Positions 54,301-64,000 of a stretch of DNA of 64,000 nt are shown piece after piece. Position numbers and translations under genes: made by a program. Positions within the stretch are counted from its first letter, which is position 1. Each line of letters begins with the position of its first letter. Below the pieces are notes generated by a model that saw nothing but the letters and a program-made list of their open reading frames with translations, was not told the origin of the DNA and did no database searches. Location: assembly GCA_965240325.2 (NCBI GenBank), contig OZ251223.1, positions 4,030,001 through 4,094,000 of the forward strand. Direction: 5' to 3'. Source of the stretch: Rebecca billardiae RCC1528. Lineage: Eukaryota; Haptophyta.

Positions 54301-56069
54301 TCGCGCTCGACGAGCCCGCCTCCCCGCCCCACGTGCTCGGCGTCGTCGAGACGCCGGCCACGCGCGCCGGTGCGGACGCGGCCGCGGCGGCCCGCGCTGA
54401 CGGCAGCGCCGAGCGCGGCGCAGGCGGCAAGGGCGGGGCGGGCGACGGGACGCCGGGCACGCGCGCGGCCGTGGGCAAGGCCTTGCCTGGCCCCGCTGCC
54501 GCGAGCGCCGAGCGCGGCGCTGGCGGCACGCGCGAGCCGGCCGACGACTCGACCGCACCTCGCGCCCAGACCGGTGCGGCCGCGCTCGCAGAGGCGGCTC
54601 TCGCGTCGAGTGGCGCGCGCGCGTCGAATGGCGCGGCTGCGCCCGCGCTGAGCCCGAGCGGGACCGATGGTGCTGCGCAAGCGCACTCGGAGGCCTCACT
54701 CTCGCCGCTCTCGCACGACTCGCCCTCGCGCGCGCCGCCCTCGGCCGGCGCCTCCCCCGGCATGGCGGGTGCGATGATGCTCGTCTGGTCGAGGCTCTCC
54801 TCCGAGCGCGAGCAGCATCAGCTGCTGGCGGCCTTTGCGCGCTGGCGCCACTTCGCCGAGTCCTCCACGCTGGCGGAGGTGGAGGCGGTGCTGCAGCGCT
54901 ACTTCGAGCTCTCGGGCGGCTCGGACCTGCTGATCAGCCCGGCCAGCCTCTTCCGCAGCTCGTACGTCCCGCTGGGCGACGACTACGACGAGATGAGCTA
55001 CGCGCCTTACGCGCCCTTCCGCCCGCACGGAGACGCGCAGACCGACGGTGCGCAGAGCGACGCGGACGAGCTGAGCTCGACGCCCGCCTCCTCGAGCTCG
55101 ACGCCGGCCACGGCGGGTGCGCACGCGGGCGCGGGGCGCGAGCATGCGGAGGACGCGCGGCGTGCCGGCGCGGCGGCGGAGGTGGCGCAGCACGCCGCCG
55201 CTGCGCTCGACGCGCCCCCAGCCGACGTCTGCATGCCGCCGGCCGGCGAGGGCTCGTGCGCTGCCGCCGGCACGCCTGGCACGCCGCTCAGCCAGGGCCG
55301 CGCGTGCTCGGGCTCGAGCGGCGCGCAGACGCCCACGCGGCGCGTGCGCGCCGCGTCTCGGCTGCAGACCATCATCGACGAGCTCGAGCGCTCCGTGCGC
55401 GCCGGCGCGGGCTCGGACGCTCCCAGCGGCACGGCCGGAGCGGGGCGGCCGCGCGAGGAGCAGCTGCTGCTGCTGCTCGAGCAGGCGCGCGCGCTCGCGG
55501 GCGCCGTGCGGCCGTCGCGCTCGTTCGACGCGACGCCGGCCTCGCTCGATGCGGCCGCCGTTGCCGAGGAGGCGGCCGCGCGCTCGGAGGCGCGCGCCCC
55601 GCCCGCCGCGGCGCCGTGCGCGCCCGCCGCCGCCGTGACGGCGCCCCCGGAGCGCGCAGACGGCGTGGCTGGCCGCGGCGGCGCTCCGCGCGCGCTCAGC
55701 GTGCACGTGCTCTCCAACGCGACGCGTCGCGACGCGCGCGGCCGGTACACGGCGTACGAGGTGAGCGTGAGCGACGGCGAGATGGCGTGGGTCGTGTGGC
55801 GGCGGTACTCGCAGTTCGAGGCGCTGCACGCGTACCTGCAGGACGAGCGCGGCTTCGCGCCCGCGCTGCCGCCCAAGACGCGGCTGCCGCTGCGCTCGAG
55901 AGTCGTCGCGCTGCGCCAGGCCGAGCTCGAGCGCTACCTGGCGGAGGTGACGGCCAACCTGCGCGCGTACACGCCCGAGCAGCGCAAGGTGCTCGCAGGC
56001 TTCCTGCAGGCGCCCGTGGCCTCGCTCGCTCGCGCCGCGGGCGCGGACCCTGCCATAGTCGTAGGCTAG
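51309..56069 (+). CDS. Giant repeat protein with PH and PX domains
   Basis: A single uninterrupted frame of 1,586 residues. Residues ~150-300 hold three copies of a ~35-45-residue repeat ('NRRALQAAAASRAAILAN'). Residues ~340-720 hold degenerate ~60-residue Ala/Pro-rich repeats ('SPAPACEPRAGDDE..AAHGAAAP'). A PH-like domain follows (~724-830: 'KAGTLRKRGASTWQSKLSPR', 'LFVLHANRLDYYL'), then a second PH-like segment (~890-965) ending in the typical C-terminal helix 'ASSWLAAIRAAIRALG'. A Ser/Ala linker and an unassigned helical block ('HQLLAAFARWRHFAESS') come next. The C-terminal PX domain (~1461-1570) keeps 'VVWRRYSQFEALHAYL' and 'LPPKTRLP', the phosphoinositide-binding Arg-Arg-Tyr and Pro-rich elements. 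Likely a peripheral endosome or membrane-trafficking protein. The first ATG in frame after the last GTG was used. Confidence 0.85.
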   Translation: MADRTNNPTRREEDAAHPVRVSSASDRGETSRPKQPLRPGGPMGDGEAAEALPEGSRSVTVGVRSSGPRPHGRAATGATNAPRWSGCTATHSFSVDQGPTAPAASPSLGPPAACSLGQQRPAVVDASAHQSAPTVIQFRPGEDDVGEAYGAGALAHTRRALQIAAASRAAILANRAAYAGSGVRERRAEDGAGAGALAANRRALQAAAASRAAILANLAARAGSACQVRQPTAGDHFGSSRAAARAPRAHEQHSGARRDGGGAERGGGSALEANRRAIRLAAAARAAYPARVGAGAHPGHREHRPAAADAFCAPPHSRSEARSAEGLGAVADTLAGAAECDARLAVSDVSQPAVSAHRAAGAVVRLGTATESSHSSPDPACEPRAGSAELAPSHGAAAPASAHVAPAAAGNSQPAASAHSAADAAARRCAAARRCAAARRCVAPESSRSSPAPACRPHSGDAPRLGSAHGAAAPAAGEGALTDAVAESCGLSPAPAGEPRAGEDERAAAHGAAAPLADRDALATTAASQPVAAVRHSAGAASRQRGPAQSFRPSPAPACEPRADDDALAAAQGAAAPAAERDVLPNSGASAAISLGLTARAAAAGPCTAVADSSAATQSLGASPAPACEPDLVDRGVGAAHGVAALAADRDALANADASEHAAAGSGRVLLAHTAASAGEGAPGAAAAAQPRAPAAEGDSPCRSANRHSPPPASAPPSSRGAAMAAVLKAGTLRKRGASTWQSKLSPRLFVLHANRLDYYLPLPELELLAAISLDDCELTPVASAGRGTYYATSCGRLRARFDGESGESMRAAIASASAAVRKSLLGNFTRSLSLLPLEVVVMAALGSIPSLETFCYLPHAGSSGSSGSPAEPGCVAWMICSIATRTLFVVGGPLVKLVQRGSIPLYGPGWMTGAELDGENELELKLTTGQREYRVQTGTPEEASSWLAAIRAAIRALGATMEASDIERTPPPDPAPLHAEERRGSHPFPIASCDSLFALDEPASPPHVLGVVETPATRAGADAAAAARADGSAERGAGGKGGAGDGTPGTRAAVGKALPGPAAASAERGAGGTREPADDSTAPRAQTGAAALAEAALASSGARASNGAAAPALSPSGTDGAAQAHSEASLSPLSHDSPSRAPPSAGASPGMAGAMMLVWSRLSSEREQHQLLAAFARWRHFAESSTLAEVEAVLQRYFELSGGSDLLISPASLFRSSYVPLGDDYDEMSYAPYAPFRPHGDAQTDGAQSDADELSSTPASSSSTPATAGAHAGAGREHAEDARRAGAAAEVAQHAAAALDAPPADVCMPPAGEGSCAAAGTPGTPLSQGRACSGSSGAQTPTRRVRAASRLQTIIDELERSVRAGAGSDAPSGTAGAGRPREEQLLLLLEQARALAGAVRPSRSFDATPASLDAAAVAEEAAARSEARAPPAAAPCAPAAAVTAPPERADGVAGRGGAPRALSVHVLSNATRRDARGRYTAYEVSVSDGEMAWVVWRRYSQFEALHAYLQDERGFAPALPPKTRLPLRSRVVALRQAELERYLAEVTANLRAYTPEQRKVLAGFLQAPVASLARAAGADPAIVVG

Positions 56070-56702
56070 TTACTGGGCAGTGGGCTTCGATCGGCATCAT
56101 GCATAATGCCGCATGGATCCGTCGTCCGATCGGACGAGTAGTCAGCGGCAATATATCCCGCGGAGTCGTTGGCACACCGGGCCGGCCCGCACCGAATCAT
56201 CAGACTACGATGACGACCAAAAAAACATTCCCGGCGCGCCAGCGGCGCGGACGGGCCTAGTCGCGGGTCGATCTGGTGCCGGTGGTCAAGAACAGCTGAC
56301 GACATGCTGTGTGCCATCACTACGTACGCACTATAACTAACGGACGAGACTGTTGACTGGTGCCGGCGGTGCGCGGCTCGCGCGAGACTCTTCGCCGGCG
56401 CGCGGTGTAACCCACGGCCGCACCCGCGCCGGCGCGCGATCTGACCGACGGTGTCCGTAGTACCGGGCCCGGGGCCACGGTCCGCGACGAGCGGCGAAGC
56501 CTGCGGTGCCGGTGGCGGAAAGGGCAGCGTGCGCTGCGAGCTCCCGTGCGCGAGCACGCATTCTTGGTCTGCTCACGAAGTTGCGCAGGACAGATCGATG
56601 CAGTGGGGTGCGAGGCAGTAACCAGTGAGCATGTGGTCAGTCAGGCACACGGACAGGGTGCGATGCCTTGGAGCCAGGCCTCGGAGTGACAGTCGGCAGG
56701 AT
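56070..56702. other. Intergenic spacer, convergent 3' ends
   Basis: A GC-rich, mixed stretch between the PX gene and alanine aminotransferase stops. No gene or repeat could be supported. Confidence 0.45.
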
Positions 56703-59028
56703 TCAGTCGTGGAAGCGCTCGCAGAACGTTTTGTGGTGCCACCTGAACTCCTCGACGGCTGCCTGGAGCGCGCTGGTGGAGGGCAGGAAGGTGGTGCGGA
56801 AGCCAACGCGCCCCTCCGCCTGGTGCAAATGCGCGCGGCGCGAGCGAGTCGCGCGTCAGAGGCGAGTGCGCGGCGCGAGCGCGGCGGGTGACGCGAGTCG
56901 CTCGCGGGGCGGCGGCCCACCTGGCCAAAGCCCGAGGCGGGCACGACGCACACGCCCGTCGTCTCGAGCAGCGACATGGCGTAGAGGCAGTCGACGCTCA
57001 TCCCGCGCTCGGCCGCCGCCTCCCACGCGCGCTCGGGCACCTCCACCGCGGGGAACGCGTACATGCTCCCCTTGGCCTCGTTGCACGTGAAGCCGTCGAT
57101 CGAGTTGAGGCCCTGGACCAGCAGCTTGGACTTGTGCGCGAGCGAGTGCCTGATCTCGCCGACCTCGGCGGCGTACTGCTCGAAGGAGGCGTCGCCGGGC
57201 TGCGGCGGGCGGACCATGAGCGACGTGAGCGCCTGCCCCGGCACGGCCGAGCACAGCCCCGACGAGGCCAGCTTGAAGAGCTGCGACTGCACGTAAGGGT
57301 CCTGTGTGCCGTGTGAGGGGCCGTGTGCGCGCGCACGGGACGCGCGCGGCGGCGCACACCGGTCGCGCGGCGCGGGGGCGGGTGAGCGGCGCGGCGCGGC
57401 GCCGGCCCCGCGCGGCGGCGGCGCGCAGCCGAGCGCCCTCCCTCGCGCCCTCCCTCGCGCGCGCGCGCACGATGTTGTGCAGCTCCATGTACCCGCCCCT
57501 GCGGCCGCACTCGCCGATGAAGCCCTTGGAGGTGCTGTGGAAGGAGACGAGTTCGAGCGAGGACGCCTCCGCGCCCATCTCGATCGCGACCTTGCGCGCG
57601 GAGAGGAAGCTCGCGTCGTCGGCGTACACGTTCTCCTGGTACACCTCGTCCGCGAGCAGCACGAGCCGCTCGCGCACGCAGAATCGGATCACGTCCTGCA
57701 GCGTGCTCCGGCCGAACACCTGGCCGGTCGGGTTGCCCGGGTTGATGATCACGCACGCGCGCGGCGCCTTGCCGAGCGCGCGCGCGTCGTCGACGGCGGA
57801 CTGCAGCCGCTCCGGCGTGATCGCCCAGTCGCGCTTCTCGTCGAGCTGGTACCCCGCCTGGTACGCGCCGAGCAGCGAGAGCATGCCTGCGTGCGCGCAC
57901 CCACGCACCGCGCGCGCGGCGCGCGCGCGCGAGGGGAGCGTGTCGCGAGCCGAGCGCGCGGCGGTCGCGGCGCGGCGGTCGCGGCGGCATGGCGCGGCGG
58001 GCTGCGCACCGGAGTAGATGGGGTACTGCGGGATGGGCACGAGCACGGCGTCGTCGTCGGTGCTGATCACCGCGGTGAGCAGCATCTGGATCGCCGCGCT
58101 CGCGCCGTTGGTGAGGAAGAGGTGGTCTGGGGAGACCGCGTGGCCGTCGCGCGCGCTGATGAAGTCGGCCACGTCCTGCCGGAAGCCGAGGATGCCCTGG
58201 GTGTGCGTGTACGCGCCCGTGCCGCCGGTGCCCATCATCTCGTGCATCTCCCGCGCGCGCTCGATCGCGTCCGACGGGAAGAGCTGCGACGCCATCGGAT
58301 GGTCGATGCCGTACTGCGGCGGCAGGTCGCACAGCGCAAGCACCTGCGGCGCATGCACACGGGGCGGAGGGCGGCGCCACCAGCGCGCGGCGCGTGAGAT
58401 GGCCGCGTGCCACGCCGCGGTGCACGGTGCTCGGTGGCTCGTGCGCGGGCCCGCGCGCGCGCGCGCACGTCCGCGCGCACGGCCCGCGCTCGCCGCCGCC
58501 GCGCACCTGCCGGAAGAACGTGATGGGCGTCTGGCCGACCGCCTGCGGGTTGCCATTGTGCGCGTACGTGATCTCGGAGAAGGGCAGCGGGTCGCCGGCG
58601 AGCAGCTGCGCCTCGATCTCCTCGGCGCGAACAAGCACCTCACCGCGCACGGCGTACTCCATCTGCCGCAGCTTCTGCGACATTGTGAACTCGTTGAGCG
58701 CGCGCGGGCGCTCCTTGGCGGGCGGATGCGGGTGCGCGTCCTCCTCGAGCTGTGCCTGCGCGCGGCGCTCGAGCTCGTCCCAGTCGATCTCGTCGACCGA
58801 GCTCGCCGCCACGGCGGTGCTCTGATGCCTGTCCCATGCGGGGGAGAGGCTCACCGGACGTCGGCTCCCTCGCGCAGGGAGCGCGCTCGCCGTGCGCAGC
58901 GCGCGCACGCCAACGCGCGCGGCGATGGACGATCCAAGCGCGAGCGCCTGTGGCGCAGCGACCACCGAGTGGAGCGCGCGCGCGGCGATGCCCGACGAGT
59001 AGATCGTGGACGAGATTGCCGAGGTCAT
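56703..59028 (-). CDS. ALT: Alanine aminotransferase, probably mitochondrial
   Basis: A PLP enzyme interconverting alanine plus 2-oxoglutarate with pyruvate plus glutamate. Five exons: 59028-58507, 58343-58010, 57886-57471, 57301-56921 and 56819-56703. They join without a frame break to 589 residues. Residues 1-~75 are Arg/Ser/Ala-rich and nearly devoid of acids, consistent with a mitochondrial transit peptide. Landmarks are 'YAHNGNPQAVGQTPITFFRQ' joined to 'VLALCDLPP', then 'GAYTHTQGILGFRQDVA', 'FLTNGASAAIQMLL', 'VLVPIPQYPIYS', 'VIINPGNPTGQV' and 'LLADEVYQENVY'. The PLP-lysine motif is 'SFHSTSKGFIGECGRRGGY'. The short last exon supplies 'GRVGFRTTFLPS' and 'FHD'. Four introns of 102-169 nt have GTGCGC-like donors. 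The enzyme links nitrogen assimilation and carbon metabolism. Confidence 0.95.
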
Positions 59029-61410
59029 GGTCTTGAGTGCGCGTGTGTCAGCGCGGAGCGTTCGGGAACGTGAGAGAGGGCCGAGCGGGGGAAGTCGGCG
59101 CGATTGCGGCCGTCGCCGTCGTCGGCTTGCTTTGATTGTGCAGTTGGACACTTGGACTTTCCACTTTTTCCTTCCACTTCGTGACTTCGCGGTTCGGCAG
59201 GGCAAAACTGAGACATATCTTCTTGGCTTCGTCGGCCAATCACGTCGGCGGCCTTGCTGAAGTAGTAGTAGTAGTATGGGAACAAATAACCAATGGTCGT
59301 GCACCTGCTCGAGTCCAGGGCTAGATTTGCTCTAACCAAATTCGTCGTTTGCTTGCCGTTGGGAGTGTTTTGAGCAGTCCTCTCATCCTCAAAAAGTGTC
59401 GAATCGATTCGCGCATTTGCTCCGGAACGAATGTTTGGTTCCTTCCGCTTTGTTTGGTTCCGGATCCCCCTGCGTGGTGGTCGAACAATGGAGCGTCGGC
59501 AACCCAACCACCCCGCGGTCGCTGCAACTCAGACTGGCGGTCCGTCGTCAGGCGATAACGGGCCACGCCATGTCGTTCACTGGTGTCGTCCCCAAGATGT
59601 ACACACCCGCGCTGTCCCGGAGCCGATAACCATTCGATTGAGTCCGAAGACATTGAAAGCGTTGCCCGAGTACTTCACTCAGAATTGAGCAGCGCGGCCC
59701 TGCGATGCAGATATCTGCTGATGCATTGTCAAAAGCCTGTGGTGGCAGTCGCGTTGTGCGTTGTGGCAAGGGCTCGATAGCATTCACTCAGTTCGTATTT
59801 CCGACGGTGACTTAGCCACCGCGGGCACCGAGCCTCTCGGAACCTGCGGCCTGTAGGCCGGCAGCCTCGGAGGCAGCCTGCGTGCCGGTCCGTCCACTCT
59901 AGTGCCAGTCCTCCGTGAGAATGTGGCCCAGAGCGGCCGCACTTGCGCCGAAAACCCCCTCCCCCTTCGCTCCACCCCGCCACCAGACAAAGACGCGGTG
60001 GTGCGCACGCGTCGACGCAAGACGGAGCATTGGGCTTCCGCTCGGTGATCGGCGTTCGGACGACTGTCGACCAGTGCGAGGAGCGCTGGTCCTGTCGTCA
60101 GTTCGTCCCTGCTAACTGCGATCTGCTGCAGCTGCCTGACTCTGACGCCTGCCCGTTGCATGCCACGACGTTGCATACATACGCGATATACAGTTCGACC
60201 CAGACTCGCCCATGGGCGATCAATTCTGACGACGAGGAGGCGCAGCTGAGTCAGACGAGGGCAAAGCGAGTTCCCTGCCAGCCGCAGCACCGCTAGCCGC
60301 CGCCAGCCAGCCAGCCGAGCAGAGCGGCAAGCGCGCATTGCGACCGCGCAGAGCACGCATGGACGGCCGCATCACCGCAGGACCAACCGCCAGGGCCCAG
60401 CGGCTGAGACGGCCGTCTGGCAGTGGCATTCGGTCCCGGCTGACTCCTGCACCCTCGCCCCTTGACTAGGTACTGCCAGACTAGGGCGCAGCAGGCCCAT
60501 GCCGGAGCTGCGCAGCGCGGGTGGATCGCGCTGGAGCAGCTCAAGACGCGCTTGAGCTAAATTTTCGGAAATATTTTTCGATCGCGGTGCAGACAGGGGC
60601 TCTGCCACCAACGCCGACTACGGTGTCGACGATGGCCACTGGCACTCCGCACTGCGGGCCGACAAATCACAGGAGACCTGCGACCGGCCGTCTAGCCATA
60701 CTGTTTCGGTGTCGGCTGTCGCCGTCGCGCGGTGTCAGTGTCACCCGTGTCTGATCAGACGTGACGACTCGTCACGTTGTCGTTATTATATATATCACCT
60801 TGAAAAAACGCCACCAGCGTTCGCGGCCACATTGAGAAGTTTTTCACGGCTCATTGATCGACGCTAAGCAAGATCCACCATTAAGGCAGGTCGGCCAAGG
60901 GAATCACGTCCATCGATACGCGACCAATCAACAGGCTCCATTCGATTTACTCATGATTCCGGCGAGGCTGGTAATGCGGGTAGATGAAATGGCGCTGTCT
61001 GATTGGTCAGCCGTTTGCTATCATTCCTTCGCGGCATCCAATCATCTGCAACTCTGAAACGAAGAACAGGGCCCATCAGGTCTCTTTTCGGGTGCTCGGT
61101 AGATCGAAAGCGGGCGCTCGCCCCTCCGAGCGAGCGAGGCTCACCATCCACCTGCGCCGGCGGGCGGCTGGGCCACGCATCGCGTGAGGTCGTGCAGCCG
61201 TTGCGTTGCCCTGCTGTGGGCATGTGCTGCCTGGGCTGCGGCAGATCAGCACTAAGTGCTTCAGCCTGCCACGCAAGTGCTCCTCCTTGACACCGTCTCC
61301 GGGTCCGTGGAAGTCATGCGCGCCGGCCCCGCTGCCGTAGAGGACGAAGTGCTTTGACAGTTCAAGTTGCTGCTGGCCCAATATCGCTCTGAAGTCATCA
61401 ACGACATCGT

Positions 61411-61458
<48 letters not shown>

Positions 61459-61498
61459 AGAGAGAGAGAGAGAGAGTAATAAGAGAGAGAGAGAGAGC

Positions 61499-61541
<43 letters not shown>

Positions 61542-61983
61542 GAGAGGCATCCATGACCATTCGGAGGAATGAGGATTGATTGAGGTCCTCCCGGCTGTGC
61601 ACGGTTTTCACGAGTCATGAAGTTCATCATGTCCGAACTACGACAGCAGACTGTTTAGAGTGTACACATCATCAGTACACTAGCTGCTCACGTCAGACAG
61701 TACTCAGTAGTGATGCCCGTCTCATGACTATGATGAGTCCGATCACTCCGATGGGCTCATGCCCCATGGCCATGGGCCCGCCGTCGGACTGGCGTGAGGC
61801 GGGGGTCCGCGCCGCACCCGTAACTCCTATGAGACGAACCGCGGAAGCCAGATCAGATGATGAGCCCTATATATATATATGCACTAATACCTGTAGGGCG
61901 ACATCACATTTATTATGCAGTAGACTGAATGTTTATAACGTCGACGATCCGCCGACGCTGACGATGCGCGTCACAGGCGGCGC
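59029..61983. other. Long intergenic region between ALT and nitrate reductase
   Basis: Nearly 3 kb with no credible gene. It should hold the ALT promoter and the nitrate reductase 3' UTR. CCAAT-type motifs (ATTGG/CCAAT) recur at ~61000-61040. A (GA)n tract is listed separately. I looked specifically on the minus strand for FAD/NADH-reductase sequence that could complete the nitrate reductase and saw none. Confidence 0.5.
61415..61540. repeat. (GA)n microsatellite, interrupted
   Basis: GAGA runs broken by GTCAAG, TAATAAG and CTA at three points. Confidence 0.95.
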
Positions 61984-64000
61984 TTATTTGCGCAGCGCTG
62001 CGCGCACGAGCACAAGGCCGAGAGCGCCGGCGAGGGCGCATGCGATCGGCACGATCGGCACGCCGTCGAAGAGACCGGGCGGCTTCGGCAGCTCGCCGAT
62101 CTTGAACTTGGAGAGGATCTTCTCCGCGTTGTCCGAGTGACCGACCTCCTCGTATGCCTGCGGCGCGCAGACGCCAGCCGGTGGCGAGGGGGGGCGGGGT
62201 TCGAGTGAGGACGGGCGGGCGGCGCGACGCAGGCGTGTGGCGCGGGCGAGCTGGCCCGCACCTCAGTCGCATCGGTGCCGACGACGCCCATGATCGACTC
62301 GGGCCCTCCCGGATGCTCCTTCATGTACGATGCCGGGATCTTATAGACGTTGCCGCGGATCGCGAGCCATGCGTCATTCTGCGCACGCGGCGGCACGTGT
62401 CGGCGGCGAGGGGGGCAGGTGAGCACAGGGCGCGAGCGCCAGGGCAGCGATGCATCGCTCGCTCGCAGAAGGGCGCTCGCGCACGCGCGCTCACCGCGTC
62501 GGTGTGCTTGGCGACCTCCTCGAGCTCGATCGGCCCGTCCACCACGGGCATGCTGTCCGGCTGCCGCTCCGGCGCCGAGGCCCCGCCGCTCTTTGCGATG
62601 TCGTTCATCGACGAGCCCTGCGCGAGTTTGCCCTGCGACGCGGACGACGTCATGCCCGGGTTTGGCGAGCTGCCGGCCAGGTTGTTGGACGACGAGTTGC
62701 GGTTCAGCTGCAGGCCCGAGGCGATGCGACGCATGCCGGCGATGAGCGGCGAGGGCGACGCCGCCGCCGCCTTCTCCGTCTCCATCCACCCGCCCGGCAG
62801 CTTGCCCGGCTGCGTCGGGTGCTCGAACGTGAGCTGCGACACAACGCCGCGCGCGTACGTGCGGTGGATCTTGACGCGGAAGATCGGGTTGTTGAGCATG
62901 CCCATCACGTTCCAGGTGAGGTGGTTCGGCTGCGTGTTCATGTGCGAGTCCCACGCGCGGCAGCAGATCTCTTTCGCGCCGAGCAGCCGCGAGACGGACA
63001 CGTCGAACGACCAGAGGCAGTGGCACCAGTACCGGCCGTACTCGGTGGGCGTCTCGGGGTGCTCCACCTTGCCGCCCTCCCACGACACGCCGCCGTCGAG
63101 CGAGATCTCCGCGCGGATCACCTTCTTGCCGCCGCCCGAGTAGGCGTAGCCGCGGATGGTGTACACCTCGCCGGCGACCGAGTCCGGCGTGATCGGCATC
63201 ACCTCGTCGTGCGCCGGGCTCTCCATCGCCGAGTTGATGTTGAGCTCGTTGATGATGTAGTCGGGCTTGTACCACCAGCCCTCGGCCGTCGCCGACTCGG
63301 GCGTGACGCCGACCGGCAGCACGCGGTTGTCCATGAAGTGGTAGTGGTTGTCCGACTCGGCCTCGGCGACCTCGATGTGCGTGAGCCACTTGATCATGCG
63401 CCCGCCGATGTACCCCGGGATGATGATGCGCACCGGGTAGCCGTGGTCGGGCAGCAGCGTCTTGCCGTTCTGCTCCCACGCGACCATGATCTCGTTCGCC
63501 GGGTCGAGCACCTTGTGCAGCGGGACCGACGTGCCGTAAGAGCCGTCCTCGCCCTTGGGGAGCTCGCCCTTCGGGCCGCGGAAGCGCACGTGCAGCTTGC
63601 CCTCGGGGTCGTCCTTGACGCCCGCCGCGCGCAGCACCTCGCTCAGCAGGCAGCCGCCCCACACGGTCGTCGCCCACGCCGTCGGGCCCCACGAGAAGCC
63701 GATCGTCTGCTTGACCATGTTCTGCTCCTTGCGCCGGTTGCCCGCGCAGACGAGCAGGACGGGGATCTGGCGGAAGGGCATCTGCTGCAGCTCCGCCATC
63801 GAGAACTGCCGCGGCTTGTCGACCAGGCCCTCCACGTCGATGCGCCACTCGTCCCACACCTTCTGCTTGGCCTCGTCGGTCGGGATCTTGACGGGCACGG
63901 CGCCGTGGTTGCGGACGTAGTGGAGCTGCGGCGGGCAAATGAAGCCCTGCTTCATGCACAGCGTCAGCGGCGGCTCGCAGTTGAACGGGTGCAGGCCGGT
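61984..64000 (-). CDS. Assimilatory nitrate reductase, 5'-partial, ending in a TM anchor
   Basis: Reduces nitrate to nitrite at a molybdenum cofactor. The gene enters from beyond the right edge. Exons in the window are 64000-62495, 62378-62262 and 62157-61984 (598 residues). The Mo-MPT domain opens with 'HPFNCEPPL' and includes the Mo-ligand Cys in 'LVCAGNRRKEQN', 'GPTAWATTVWGG' and 'IIPGYIGGRMIKWL'. The dimerisation domain shows 'YIINELNINSAMESP', 'GYAYSGGGKKV' and 'WNVMGMLNNP'. A Ser/Asn-rich hinge follows. The cytochrome b5 domain is split by two introns and keeps both haem ligands: 'EHPGGPES' and 'VGHSDNAEKIL'. After 'FKIGELPKPP' the protein does not enter the usual FAD and NADH domains but ends with a ~20-residue hydrophobic helix (VPIACALAGALGLVLV) and 'RAALRK'. 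Splice joins are clean and phase 0. Confidence 0.92.

Overview
This is nuclear DNA from a GC-rich unicellular eukaryote. A haptophyte-type microalga is the most likely source; this is inferred from overall character, not from a marker gene. Supporting features are short introns (about 90-370 nt) with GTGCGC/GTGAGC-type donors and CAG acceptors, very GC-rich exons separated by AT-rich spacers with (TA)n tracts, a eukaryotic assimilatory nitrate reductase, a plant/alga-style alanine aminotransferase, a hybrid histidine kinase, and a Ty1/copia element. Another GC-rich protist alga cannot be excluded.

Layout. 1-7.4 kb: a two-TM coiled-coil protein (-) diverges from a cohesin SCC3/STAG gene (+). 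8.6-10.4 kb: a SKI8/WDR61 gene (-) diverges from ribosomal protein uS8/RPS15A (+). 11.6-17.3 kb: a DUF4139-type protein (-), an unrecognised proline-rich protein (-) and a tandem UBZ4-like zinc-finger protein (+). 19-20 kb: a 53-residue membrane protein (-) diverges from eIF1 (+). 21.4-25.2 kb: a myo-inositol-oxygenase-like enzyme (-), a TA-flanked MITE next to its start codon, and a CDK5RAP1-type tRNA methylthiotransferase (-). 25.3-27.5 kb: two adjacent giant foldback (hairpin) elements. 27.5-28.7 kb: a Golgi-type sulfotransferase (+). 28.7-39.2 kb is transposon-rich: a (TA)n tract, two small inverted-repeat elements, and a complete, apparently young Ty1/copia element (30963-39222) whose 3' LTR is split by a MITE. 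39.5-49.6 kb: a six-TM hybrid histidine kinase (-), a double-PHD/F-box-like protein (-), a third foldback element, and a multi-TM protein with a TIR-like 'SHSWSD' domain (+). 50.3-59 kb: a RimI-type acetyltransferase (-) diverges from a very large PH/PX protein (+), followed by mitochondrial-type alanine aminotransferase (-). 62-64 kb: the 3' part of an assimilatory nitrate reductase (-) that runs off the right edge.

The genes are mostly unrelated single transcription units, not a pathway cluster. Several are paired head to head over 100-400 bp, implying shared promoters. Alanine aminotransferase and nitrate reductase are both nitrogen-metabolism genes, but 3 kb separates them and nothing shows coregulation. 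The most unusual items are (i) a nitrate reductase that ends in a membrane anchor directly after its cytochrome b5 domain, with no FAD/NADH module; (ii) a copia element with a textbook -1 slippery heptamer just before the gag stop; and (iii) a set of roughly 1-kb, almost perfectly self-complementary foldback elements, one abutting a gene start.
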